A stretch of DNA of 64,000 nucleotides from QHXW01 sp963847515 (GTDB lineage: Bacteria > Acidobacteriota > Terriglobia > Bryobacterales > Bryobacteraceae), in assembly GCA_963847515.1 (NCBI GenBank), contig CAWKAA010000002.1, positions 744,001 through 808,000 of the forward strand, written 5' to 3'. Of the stretch, positions 26,458 through 35,350 are shown in pieces. The notes under the pieces were generated by a model. The model searched no databases and had not been told where the DNA came from. It saw nothing but the letters and a program-made list of their open reading frames with translations. The position numbers and the translations under genes are program-made. The first letter of the stretch is position 1. Each line of letters begins with the position of its first letter.

Positions 26458-27192
26458 TCAGATTTGCGCTAGGCCGCCGTCGACGGCGAGCTCGCTGGCG
26501 GTCATGAAGCTGCTGTCCTCCGACGCGAGAAAGGCAGCCGCCGCCCCGATCTCCGCCGGATCGGCCATGCGCTGGAGCGGAGTCATCGAGGCGTAGGCCT
26601 TCTGGCCCTCCTCGCCTAGCGCTGCCTTCGCGAGTTCGGTCGCCGTCGGCCCGGGCGACAGCACGTTTACCCGGATGCCGGTGCCCTTCAGGTCCTCCGC
26701 CCAGGTCCGCGCGAGGTTGCGCACTGCCGCCTTGCTCGCGCTGTAGACGCTCATTGTCGGGGCGCCCGTGGTGCCGGCGCTCGAGCCGGTCAGGATGATC
26801 GAACCGCCCTTGCCCATCAGCGGCAGCGCCTTCTGGACCGTGAAGATCGTACCCTTCACATTGGTGTCGAAGGTCTCGTCAATGTGCTCGGCGGTGATCT
26901 TGCCGAGCGGAAGCGGGCTTCCCGCCCCGGCATTGGCGAAGACGATGTCGAGGGTTCCGCGCTCGGCCTTCACCGCCGCGTAGAGTCGGTCGAGGTCGGC
27001 CAGATCGGAGACCGAGCCCTTCACCGCGCGGGCATTGGGCCCGAGGTCGGCCACAGCGGCGTCGAGCTCTGCCTGCCGGCGGCCGAAGATGAAGACGATG
27101 GCGCCCTCCTCGATGAAGCGCTTTGCTGCGGCGCGGCCGATGCCGGTAGCGCCACCGGTGATGACTGCAACTTTTCCTTCAAGCTTTCCCAT
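26458..27192 (-). CDS. SDR-family oxidoreductase (second copy)
   Basis: A 244-aa classical SDR: TGGATGIG cofactor loop, NAGAG, catalytic Ser in LTGSSAG, YSASK, and the C-terminal SELAVDGGLAQI. AAGGGA precedes the ATG at 27192 by about 8 nt. It is the promoter-proximal gene of the minus-strand cluster (SDR, reductase, SDR, SnoaL-like) and so the most direct target of the divergent AraC regulator. The specific substrate cannot be inferred; clusters of this make-up are commonly annotated as 3-oxoacyl-ACP reductase-like or xenobiotic carbonyl reductases, which I do not assert. Confidence 0.88.
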   Translation of the reverse strand: MGKLEGKVAVITGGATGIGRAAAKRFIEEGAIVFIFGRRQAELDAAVADLGPNARAVKGSVSDLADLDRLYAAVKAERGTLDIVFANAGAGSPLPLGKITAEHIDETFDTNVKGTIFTVQKALPLMGKGGSIILTGSSAGTTGAPTMSVYSASKAAVRNLARTWAEDLKGTGIRVNVLSPGPTATELAKAALGEEGQKAYASMTPLQRMADPAEIGAAAAFLASEDSSFMTASELAVDGGLAQI

Positions 27193-27507
27193 ATTTAGTC
27201 CCTTCGGAATATGTGAAGCATTCGGTACACTAGAGTAGATTCTTTGGCGGCGGACGAAAACTGCTCAGGAGTCCAAGATTTTTGTCTATTCGTCCAGAAA
27301 GAGGGCTGAACCGAGCTGTTTTGCACCTTTTTCATGGAGCTGGGACGCGCGGCTTCGAGGAAAAGGAGTGTAGGAGTTGTGACGCTGGAAGGAAGGAGAA
27401 TGTCCGTCATGGTTGAGGCCTCTTCTACCTGAAGCTTCGCTTGTCCGACAAGCGAAGCTGCGCAGTTTCGTACAGTCCTCACAGAACACTATGGCTTTCG
27501 AGAGCAG
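27193..27507. promoter_or_regulatory. Divergent intergenic region, SDR cluster / AraC gene
   Basis: 315 nt between two divergent transcription units, the expected site for promoters in both directions and for AraC binding. An inverted repeat GAAGCTTCGCTTGTCCGACAAGCGAAGC (about 27431-27458, core GCTTCGCTTGTC / GACAAGCGAAGC) is a strong operator or hairpin candidate just upstream of the AraC gene. Confidence 0.5.
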
Positions 27508-28515
27508 ATGGAGGCTCAGTTGGACCCGATAACAGACATCTTCAGAACGATGCACGTAACCGCTTTCGGTCAGCACAGGCTCGAAGCCACAGCCCCGTGG
27601 GGCTTGATACAGGAGAAGCAGACCGAAGAGAAAGTCACGCCTTCCGGCAAAAAAAATTCACCCACAGATCTGGCGCACTTCGCCATGCTGTCGCGCGGTA
27701 ACTGCTGGCTCAGTATCGGAGGCATTCCGGACCCGATTCCCCTCACCGGTGGCGACTGCTTCTTGCTGGGCCGCGACACTTCGATCGTCATGCGCGATAG
27801 CCCGCGAACACGTCCAAGGTCAACCTTCCGCGAAATCGCCGCTAAAGCCAACGGTAATGTCGCTCATCATGGAGGGGGTGGCGCGCCGACGACAATCGTC
27901 TGTGGGTCCATGAGTTTCGATCGCGCCAGCCTGAGGCCGATCACTCAGTTATTGCCGAGCTTCATTCTGATTAAGGCCGAGCAGGCACGCACGCTTGCTC
28001 TTCACGACACAATGCGAGCGCTGGCGTCAGAAATGGCAGAACAGGTACCGGGATCTGAAATAGTCGCGAATCGGCTAGCCGAGGTCCTGTTTATCCAAAT
28101 ACTCCGGGCGCATATCGCGTCGGGACCGGAACGTAACAAAGGATGGCTTCGTGCGATCTTCGATCCTCAAATGGGCACTGCCCTGAGTGCCATTCACGAC
28201 AGTGTGAATACACCTTGGACAGTCGAATCTCTGGCCGAAGCGGCGGGCATGTCTCGCTCCGCATTCGCAGCGCGTTTTAAAGAGCTACTCGGACAAACAC
28301 CGCTGGAATACGTAACCGAGTGGAGGATGCAGAAGGCGATGCAGTTACTACAACAGCGTGACAAGAAGCTCATAGACGTTGCTCGGTTGGTCGGTTACGA
28401 GTCCGACGCTGCCTTCAGTAAGGCGTTCAAGCGAGTTGTCGGAATCAACCCTGGTGAATACCTCAAAGGTGGTTTTGAAGGCCACGGTAATGCCGGAATG
28501 GCGGAAGATTCTTGA
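27508..28515 (+). CDS. AraC-family transcriptional regulator
   Basis: A 335-aa regulator. The N-terminal cupin-like sensor domain (about 1-190) has LSRGNCWLSIGG and LTGGDCFLLGRD, typical of the AraC 'cupin_6' group. The C-terminal double helix-turn-helix (about 230-325) carries WTVESLAEAAGMSRSAFAARFKELLGQTPLEYVTEWRMQKAMQLL and LIDVARLVGYESDAAFSKAFKRVVGINPGEYLK. The gene is divergent from the SDR/reductase cluster, a common arrangement in which the AraC protein activates or represses the enzyme genes in response to their substrate. The sequence is intact. The ligand is unknown. Confidence 0.9.
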   Translation: MEAQLDPITDIFRTMHVTAFGQHRLEATAPWGLIQEKQTEEKVTPSGKKNSPTDLAHFAMLSRGNCWLSIGGIPDPIPLTGGDCFLLGRDTSIVMRDSPRTRPRSTFREIAAKANGNVAHHGGGGAPTTIVCGSMSFDRASLRPITQLLPSFILIKAEQARTLALHDTMRALASEMAEQVPGSEIVANRLAEVLFIQILRAHIASGPERNKGWLRAIFDPQMGTALSAIHDSVNTPWTVESLAEAAGMSRSAFAARFKELLGQTPLEYVTEWRMQKAMQLLQQRDKKLIDVARLVGYESDAAFSKAFKRVVGINPGEYLKGGFEGHGNAGMAEDS

Positions 28516-29116
28516 AGGGGAGGATTCTGACTTTGGCGGTGGGGCCTAGGTGCCATGGAAGTGTGTTCTTCCAATGAAATGGGTGCCCCAGGTGCCTCGC
28601 ATTTGGAAACGGGAGACCACGGACCCAAAACCCACCGAAGCAGACCACGATCAGTCCTGGTAAACGCTATGACTCTATCTGGAGTCCTATAAAAGGGGAT
28701 GTCAAGAGACATTCCTCCCCGCCCACCGGAGGGCGCGGGTATTCTCGTGCATCCAGCCCCAGTGCGGGTTTGACCTCTTAGTCTTGACTGTCCTGACCCG
28801 CCGTGCTGCGGCGAGGCGGTGTGATTCGCCGTCCCAATGGGTTTCATGCTCGCGCTCACGACGACGCCATTCGTTTCCTGAAACTGACAAGCGTAACGGT
28901 TACCAAGTTGGCAACCATGGTCCTATCGGAGACTCGTGGCCTATAGCTTTCTTGGGTTGTCCGAGAGGGCATAGGGTGACCCAGAAACTCGTGCATGAAT
29001 GCACATATAGCCTAACTCCAGATTCGATACTCACTCTCGAACCCAAACGTCTCAAGAAGAACCCGACTGGCATCACCAGGCGTGAGGAGATGGAACGGAC
29101 TCTCTGCCAGAGACGT
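28516..29116. other. Intergenic, no gene seen
   Basis: About 600 nt between the AraC gene and the IS110 relic. All open frames here have Arg/Ser-rich, non-natural composition and no ribosome site. I see no recognisable RNA or repeat. Confidence 0.4.
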
Positions 29117-29710
29117 TCAAGCTGCTTGTCGTTTTAGTTTTTCGGCGTCGAAACGTGCTCCTTTCTTCCAGACGCTCAAAGTGATCGCCGCCATCTTGCG
29201 TGCCAGGGTTAGGCGGGCCATCGAAGCCCTCATCCCTTTGGCGAGCAGAGCCTCGTAGAAATCGTGGAAGGGTCCAGCCCCGGTGCTGGCCTTCGTGGCC
29301 GCACTCTTGAAGATGTCTTTGAGGTCATGGTTGTGGTTGTCATTGAGACCACGAAGCGCCAGTGGTTTCTTGGAACGTTGTAGTTGACCTTCCACGTAGC
29401 GGTATTGCGCACTGGTGTGCGTCTCGAGAGCCAGACCGCTGTAGGCCCACAGTTGCCGCTTGGTGCGGAACCGGTAAGGTGTCTGGATCTGCGCGATCAA
29501 CGCAGCAGCCCGAATCGGACCGATGTAAGGAATCTGGCGCAGCAATTTCGTCGCGCCATGTTTCCGGCTCTCGGCCAATAGCCCCCGTCGCGCTTCTTGG
29601 CGCAAAGCCTGCAGCACATCGAGTTGTTGGTAGAACAGCTCGGCTCGACGGCGGACCCCGACTTCCGTAATTTTACTCAACCATTCCGAACGATGACGCG
29701 GTACATAGAC
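29117..29710 (-). pseudogene. IS110-family transposase, C-terminal part
   Basis: The minus-strand frame runs from VYVPRHRSEWLSKITEVG to a stop at 29117. It includes the Transposase_20 (helix-hairpin-helix) segment LLRQIPYIGPIRAAALIAQIQTPYRFRTKRQLWAYSGLA with the catalytic Ser region of IS110 enzymes. The N-terminal DEDD RuvC-like domain is missing, and the frame is closed upstream by stops. It is a truncated insertion sequence, unrelated in detail to the IS110 at 33450. Confidence 0.8.
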
Positions 29711-29785
29711 GGATGTACCGGTGCAGGGAATAGCCCAGCTCCGATATAGCTGTCATTCGCCAAAAATGCGTCCGCACCCATGTCA

Positions 29786-30814
29786 CTACGCTGCAACGCG
29801 TTCATAGCGATGATGCAGGCCGCCCACCTGAGGGATTGCGATAATCCTTCCTGTGCTCGACACTTGCCGAGGGAATGGACATTGCTTGTCGAGCCCCAAA
29901 TGGGTTCGGGACCTATGGTAGTAACCGAAATACGAAGCCAGGGCTCGCTTCAGATGCCTGGCGTTCAGGATGACGAAATGGTTCAAGCAGTCTCTTCGTA
30001 TCGAGCCGATCAGTCGTTCGACATACGGATTCTGCCAGGGACTCCTGGGCGCGGTGAGTACTTCTTCAATGCCCATTGACGAGATCCGCACACTGACGTC
30101 GTCGCTGTAGATGCTATCGCGATCGCGAATGAGATATTGCGGCGCATCCCGATCGGCTAAGGCCTCGACGATTTGTTGCGACGTCCAGGCTGCCGTCGGA
30201 TGCTCGGTCACATTGAAATGCAGCACCTGACGACGGCGGTGCTCCAGCATGACGAATACGAAGAGCACCCGCATGGTGACCGTCGGCACGGTAAAGAAAT
30301 CAATCGACACCAATTGGCCGATGTGGTTGTGAAGAAATGTCTTCCAGGTCTGAGTCGGCGGCCGGCGGAGTGTGCGGAGAATTCGGGAGACCGTGCGCTC
30401 GGAGATCCGCATGCCGAGCATCTTCAATTCTCCGTGAAGCCTGGGCGCACGCCACAGCGGATTGGTCGCCACCATGCGCTCGATGAGTCGGCGTATCTCG
30501 ACGGTGGTCGCAGGCCGGCCGCAGCGCCGGAGGTCCACCTTGGACAGACGCGCCCAGAACTTCTGGAAGCGCTCCCGCTGCCACCGGACAACCGTGTCGG
30601 CCTGCACGTAGAACAGCGGGCCGCGCCAGGTGCGCCAAACGCGGGACAAACCGACCCAGAACAGCCGATCGAAGGAGGTAAGCACCGGTCGTTTGCGCTT
30701 GCGCCGGAAGGCTGCGAGTTGCAGTCGGAGCGCAGCGTTTTCAATGGCAACAGCTTGGTGGCCGCTCAGCAGGAGTCGAGCGAATCGAATCACAGACAAA
30801 AGAACGCCTGGCAT
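29786..30814 (-). CDS. DDE (rve) integrase-core transposase
   Basis: A 342-aa transposase of the IS3/IS481-like integrase-core type in a single frame. An N-terminal helical DNA-binding region (LLLSGHQAVAIENAALRLQLAAF, RPATTVEIRRLIERMVATNPLW) leads to the catalytic core: Asp in LVSIDFF, Asp in YLIRDRDSIYSD, and Glu in SPWQNPYVERLIGSIRRDCLNH. The order and spacing are those of an intact DDE enzyme. I could not identify terminal inverted repeats with confidence. It lies back-to-back with the DruA-family/IS66 pair. Confidence 0.88.
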   Translation of the reverse strand: MPGVLLSVIRFARLLLSGHQAVAIENAALRLQLAAFRRKRKRPVLTSFDRLFWVGLSRVWRTWRGPLFYVQADTVVRWQRERFQKFWARLSKVDLRRCGRPATTVEIRRLIERMVATNPLWRAPRLHGELKMLGMRISERTVSRILRTLRRPPTQTWKTFLHNHIGQLVSIDFFTVPTVTMRVLFVFVMLEHRRRQVLHFNVTEHPTAAWTSQQIVEALADRDAPQYLIRDRDSIYSDDVSVRISSMGIEEVLTAPRSPWQNPYVERLIGSIRRDCLNHFVILNARHLKRALASYFGYYHRSRTHLGLDKQCPFPRQVSSTGRIIAIPQVGGLHHRYERVAA

Positions 30815-30874
30815 GTGTACCGATTGTTCGCCTTCATCCGCTGTGAAGTCAATCTGTTAGGGGCGGATGGAGTA

Positions 30875-31738
30875 ATGGCGAAGGACAGGCGCACGGTAAC
30901 CGCCGCTGAGGTTGTCTTCATCCGGCAGTTGATTGCGGCGCATCCGGGCGCCAGCCGGAGAAGGCTTTCCTACAAACTGTGCGAAGCCTGGGAATGGAAC
31001 CAAGCCAACGGCGCGCCGCGCGACATGGTGTGCCGGGGTTTACTGTTGATGCTGCACCGGAGTGGTGCGATTGAGTTGCCGCCCGTACGTTTCACGCCGC
31101 ACAATCCACTGACGCTGCGCGAACGACCGCAGCCGGTGCGGCTGGATGAGACGCCAATCACGAGCCCGTTGCGCGAGATGGGGCCGATCGAGTTCCAGCC
31201 GGTGCGGCGCACGGCGGAAGAGCCGCTGTTCAACAGCCTGATGGAGCAGTATCACTACCTGGGCTACGAGCAGCCGGTAGGCGAGCACCTGAAGTATCTG
31301 GTATGAGCGAGGGGGCGTCCCATCGCGTGTATGGCGTGGTCGTCGGCGCCGCGTCACTTGGGGCCGCGGGACCGCTTCATTGGCTGGGGCCAGGACGCAC
31401 GGCGGCGTAACCTTCGTTTCCTCGCCTACAACACGCGGTTTCTGATCTTGCCTTGGGTCACAGTCGATCATCTGGCATCGCACATCTTGGGGCGGATGGC
31501 GCGGAGGGTCTCGGAAGATTGGCAGCGAGTGTACGCGCATCCTATATATATGCTGGAGACGTTTGTGGACCCGGCGCGCTTCCGCGGAACCTGCTACCGG
31601 GCGGCGAACTGGATCTTATTGGGGCGTACGACGGGGCGCGGCAAGAATGATCTCACGCACCAACCGAACCGGCCCATTAAGGAAGTACTCGGCTACCCGT
31701 TGAACCGGCGCTTCCGCCAGTTGTTGGTCCAAGGATAG
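30875..31738 (+). pseudogene. DruA-family (DUF4338) protein with in-frame UGA
   Basis: A 287-codon frame from ATG 30875 to 31738, interrupted by one TGA at 31304-31306. The N-terminal part (RRLSYKLCEAWEWNQANGAPRDMVCRGLLLMLHRSGAIELPP) is followed by the DUF4338 core: LFNSLMEQYHYLGYEQPVGEHLKYLV-[TGA]-ARGRPIACMAWSSAPRHLGPRDRFIGW, then HLASHILGRMARRVSEDW and RFRGTCYRAANW, ending LGYPLNRRFRQLL. DUF4338 is the domain of DruA from the Druantia defence system, and many homologues lie in transposons. Here it ends 5 nt before an IS66-type transposase gene, so I take it as that element's accessory gene. UGA stands where Trp is expected. It is a nonsense mutation or, less likely, read through. Confidence 0.72.
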
Positions 31739-31743
31739 ATGCC

Positions 31744-33369
31744 ATGAAAGCGTCGGTCCAACCGATTGAAGTCAACACGGAGGAACTGAAACTGCTGGTG
31801 GGGCGGGCCCGGGAAGCACCGCTGGAAGAAGCCGGGTGTAGGAAACTGAATGCTCTGATCGACACCTTCGAGTACGTCACGCAACTGCTGGAGAACAAGC
31901 AGACAACCATCCAGTCGCTGCGGCAGCTCTTGTTGAAACCCAGCACGGAGAAGACGGAGAAGATCTTGCAGAAGGCCGGCCTGGCAGCCAGCGAGAAACC
32001 CAGCAAACCGCCAGGTACGAAGACGCCCAAGAAGACCAAGGGGCACGGCCGCAACAGTGCCGAGTCATATAAGGCGGCCCAGAAAATCGAGATTTCTCAT
32101 CCATTGTTGAAGCCGGGCGATCACTGCCCGAAGTGTCAAGAGGGCAAGGTCTATGCGCAGAGAGAGCCGGGCTTGCTGGTGCGGATCGTGGGTCAGGCAC
32201 CGCTTCAGGCGACCGTCTACGAACTGGAGAGGTTGCGATGTAACCTGTGCGGGGACGTGTTCACCGCGGAGGCTCCGGAGCGGATGGGAACCAAGAAGTA
32301 CGACGAGACTTCAGCCAGCATGATCGCGCTATTGAAATACGGCAGCGGGTTTCCCTTCTATCGTCTGGAAGGGCTGCAAGAAAATCTAGAGATCCCGCTG
32401 CCGGCGGCCACGCAGTGGGAGATCGTGGCCGCAGCCGCCGCGCTGATCCAGCCCGCCATGGACGAGTTGATCTGCCAAGCGGCGCAAGGGCAAGTGCTGC
32501 ACAACGACGACACCAGTATGAAAGTCCTGGGGCTGATGAAAGAGCTGGCTTCCACGAAAGGAGATTCCTCCGATGCGCGCGAACGTACGGGGGTGTTCAC
32601 TTCAGGAATCGTGTCGACCAGGGATGGTCAAAAGATCGCGCTCTTCTTCACCGGGCGCAAACACGCGGGTGAGAATCTGTCCACCGTGCTGGCTCGCAGG
32701 GCGGCCGCACTGGGTCCTCCCATCCAGATGTGTGACGCGCTATCGCGCAATCTGCCCAAGCCGCTGCAGGTCATCCTGGGCTACTGTCTCACCCACGGCA
32801 GACGCCGCTTTGTAGAAGTAGCGCCAAACTTTCCCTCCGAATGCCGTTACGTGCTGGAAGCTCTGGGTGAGATCTATCATTATGATGAGTTGGCGCGGGA
32901 ACAGGGCATGACGCCCGAGGAACGGCTGCGCTTTCACCAAGCTCACAGCGGTTCCGTGATGGAGGGGCTGCAAGGATGGCTTACGGCACAACTGGAAGAG
33001 AACAAAGTAGAGCCGAACTCCGGTCTCGGTCAGGCCATCACTTATATGCGGAAGCACTGGGAGAAACTCACTCTTTTTCTCCGCCAAGCCGGCGCACCGT
33101 TAGACAATAATCTTTGTGAAAGAGCATTGAAAAAAGCCATCCTCCACAGAAAAAACTCGCTCTTCTATAAGACCCGGAATGGGGCTCGCGTGGGCGATCT
33201 TTATATGAGTCTCATCCACACGGCGGAGTTGTGCGGGACCAACCCGTTCGATTATCTGACCGAGTTGCAACGGCACGCCGCGGACCTGCAACAGAATCCG
33301 CAGGAGTGGATGCCGTGGAACTACCGCCAGACATCGGCGGGAACCGGCGCCCCGGGACTGGCGGCATAA
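31744..33369 (+). CDS. IS66-family transposase (TnpC-like)
   Basis: A 541-aa transposase that appears intact. A coiled N-terminal helix (LIDTFEYVTQLLENKQTTIQSLRQLLL) and a Lys/Pro-rich linker lead to a zinc-binding region (HCPKCQEGKVY ... RCNLCGDVF). The IS66 DDE domain follows, with Asp in QVLHNDDTSMKVL, Asp in MCDALSRN and Glu in PLDNNLCERALKKAILHRKNSLFYKT. The usual IS66 helper genes tnpA and tnpB are not next to it; a DruA-family gene occupies that position, 5 nt upstream. Terminal repeats were not found by eye. Confidence 0.9.
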   Translation: MKASVQPIEVNTEELKLLVGRAREAPLEEAGCRKLNALIDTFEYVTQLLENKQTTIQSLRQLLLKPSTEKTEKILQKAGLAASEKPSKPPGTKTPKKTKGHGRNSAESYKAAQKIEISHPLLKPGDHCPKCQEGKVYAQREPGLLVRIVGQAPLQATVYELERLRCNLCGDVFTAEAPERMGTKKYDETSASMIALLKYGSGFPFYRLEGLQENLEIPLPAATQWEIVAAAAALIQPAMDELICQAAQGQVLHNDDTSMKVLGLMKELASTKGDSSDARERTGVFTSGIVSTRDGQKIALFFTGRKHAGENLSTVLARRAAALGPPIQMCDALSRNLPKPLQVILGYCLTHGRRRFVEVAPNFPSECRYVLEALGEIYHYDELAREQGMTPEERLRFHQAHSGSVMEGLQGWLTAQLEENKVEPNSGLGQAITYMRKHWEKLTLFLRQAGAPLDNNLCERALKKAILHRKNSLFYKTRNGARVGDLYMSLIHTAELCGTNPFDYLTELQRHAADLQQNPQEWMPWNYRQTSAGTGAPGLAA

Positions 33370-33449
33370 ACCAGTTACGCATTTCTACCGAAAGCTCACG
33401 ATGCATTTGAGATATTTCTCCGAAAATACTCTTCGTGCTGGATTGGCGC

Positions 33450-34732
33450 TCAGGTGCCTGTCGGAGTCTTGGCGGCTGTTTCTGAGGAGCCGGGGCGCGC
33501 GGAACAGACCGCAACACCCAGTTTTCCGAGTCGCCGGATATGATGCCTGATCAGCCGTTGTTTCTGGCGTTGATCGAGAACTGGGGCCCGCTTGTCTTGG
33601 TAGGGTTGGCCGGTGAGGAGAGCTTGATAGATGAGAATCAACAACGTGTGAGCGATAGCCACCACAGCGGGTGGCTTCTTGCCACCTGACTTGGTGATAA
33701 TCCGCCAGAACTTGTCCTTGGTGAAGCAATTCTTCTTTGCCGAGGCGGCCCAAGCGCACTCGGTCAGAGTGCCTCGTAGCCACCGATTCCCGCCTGTGGT
33801 GTGGCTGCTCCTGTTCTTGCCCGCACTCCGATTGTTGCCCGGACAAATTCCTGCCCACGAACTGATGTGCTTCTCCGAGGGAAACTGCGTCATGTCGGTT
33901 CCGGTTTCCGCTAGAATTTCGGCAGCGCTGGTCTCTTGCACACTAGGTACGCTTTGCAGTAATAGCCATTGCGGTTCCAGACCCGCTTCCCGAATCCTCG
34001 CCGCAATGTCCTGGTCCAATTGCTCGATCTGCCCCTCCAGAAAGCCCATGTGATCCACGCTATAACGAATCATCCGACGGTGGTGGTCACTCATCTGATG
34101 CCCTTCCAAGGCCGCGATCATCTCCGGGATCTTCTTCTTCGCACGACCCTTTGCAAAGTGCGCAATCTCTTCCGGCTTGGCTTGGCCCTGCAACAGCGCT
34201 TCCAGCATCAACTGACCGGAAACACCGAACAGATCCGAGAGCACGTTGCCCAGCTCACGTTGGCATCCTCGAGCACCTTCTGCACCCGATTCCGCTCGCT
34301 CGTCCCGGCGCCGAGCAAGCGCTTGCGGCGCCGCGTCAAATCCCGTAACTCCCGGATCGTCCGCGGCGGTATGAAACTCGGATGAATCATGGCATGCCGT
34401 AGTAGATGCGCCAGCCACCAGCCATCTTTGTTGTCAGTTTTGTGTCCTTTGCGATTCTTCACTTCCTGCGGGTTCGCGAGGTACACCTTCACCGCATCTT
34501 CCAATGCGTTAAACACCGGCTTCCAGTACGAGCCGGTGCTTTCCATCACCACATGGGTGACTTCTTGTTGCTTCAGCCAATCGCGCAACCCTTCCAATTC
34601 CACTCGGATTGTTCCGAACTTCCGAATCTCGACTCGGGGCTCCCCCTCTAATGGCCCTACCATGACACACACGGCCAAAAACTTCTTGCCGACGTCGATT
34701 CCGGCACACCGCTCGATAGCTGCAGAGATCAT
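33450..34732 (-). pseudogene. IS110-family transposase, single frameshift
   Basis: The N-terminal frame from ATG 34732 holds the DEDD RuvC-like domain (CAGIDVGKKFLAVCVM, THVVMESTGSYWKPV, HKTDNKDGWWLAHLL). After a missing G near 34250 (after EDANV) the C-terminal half continues in another frame: ELGNVLSDLFGVSGQLMLEALL, then LLQSVPSVQETSAAEILAETG and the SSWAGICPGNNRSAGK segment containing the catalytic Ser region. Together this makes a full-length ~430-aa IS110 transposase broken by one base. IS110 elements of this group are now known to use bridge RNAs; the flanks were not resolved here. Confidence 0.82.
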
Positions 34733-35350
34733 CTCCGTTCTCCTTTCGTGGCGGAAGAGTAGCTGACGTCTCTAGAAACATCTTCTTCCTCGGCTCGACT
34801 GCTCCATTCGGGGGTTCTTCACGTCAGCCTGGCCAGTTTCTCTTGCGGGACAAGATGCGCGCCACTAATATCTCCAGCCGCCCTCTTCCACCACCCGTGA
34901 TCGTACTCCTCGCAACTATTTTCATCACCGGGGGTGGCCGGCGCGCCGGTCATGTCGTTTCTCTTGGCATTCACGGTTCTTGTCGTCGTTGGGCTTGTTG
35001 GCGAAGACAGGAAACCCAAGCGGGTCCATGCGTTCACTGATCCTCGCCGTAATAAGTCCCACCACAGAATATATGAAATCCTCGTCATCATCGGAGTTGT
35101 TGGAGAATTTCTGGTTGTGTTCCCAAAAACTCAGTGAACGAGTCTGATAGGCTGCAGAATATTCCATGATCAAACCGCGGCCAGCGCTGTTCAAACGGCG
35201 GCATTTCGAACCCGAGATCTGTACGATTAAGTGAATGGCCTCGGTAAGACGCCACCGTGTTTTTCAATACCTATTTTGCTGTGGCCAGGAGTGGATTGCT
35301 GCGATTGACGAGTTCGTGCCCGAACAAATGCAAAATGCCTCGAGGGAGCT
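34733..35350. other. IS110 flank with membrane-protein relic
   Basis: Non-coding flank of the IS110 element where a bridge-RNA-type structure could lie. A plus-strand frame at 34934-35137 (SFLLAFTVLVVVGLVGE ... IYEILVIIGVVGEFLVVF) has two hydrophobic helices like the N-terminus of a phage/plasmid-associated membrane protein. It lacks a ribosome site and its continuation, so I read it as a relic. Confidence 0.35.

Noticed and set aside
30173..30874. Upstream extension of the DruA-family gene
   Set aside because: The added 234 codons are antisense to the rve transposase and have unnatural composition; ATG 30875 begins the homologous part.
30875..31738. A Druantia anti-phage defence locus
   Set aside because: Only the DruA-like domain is present; druB-druE helicase/large genes are absent and the neighbour is an IS66 transposase.
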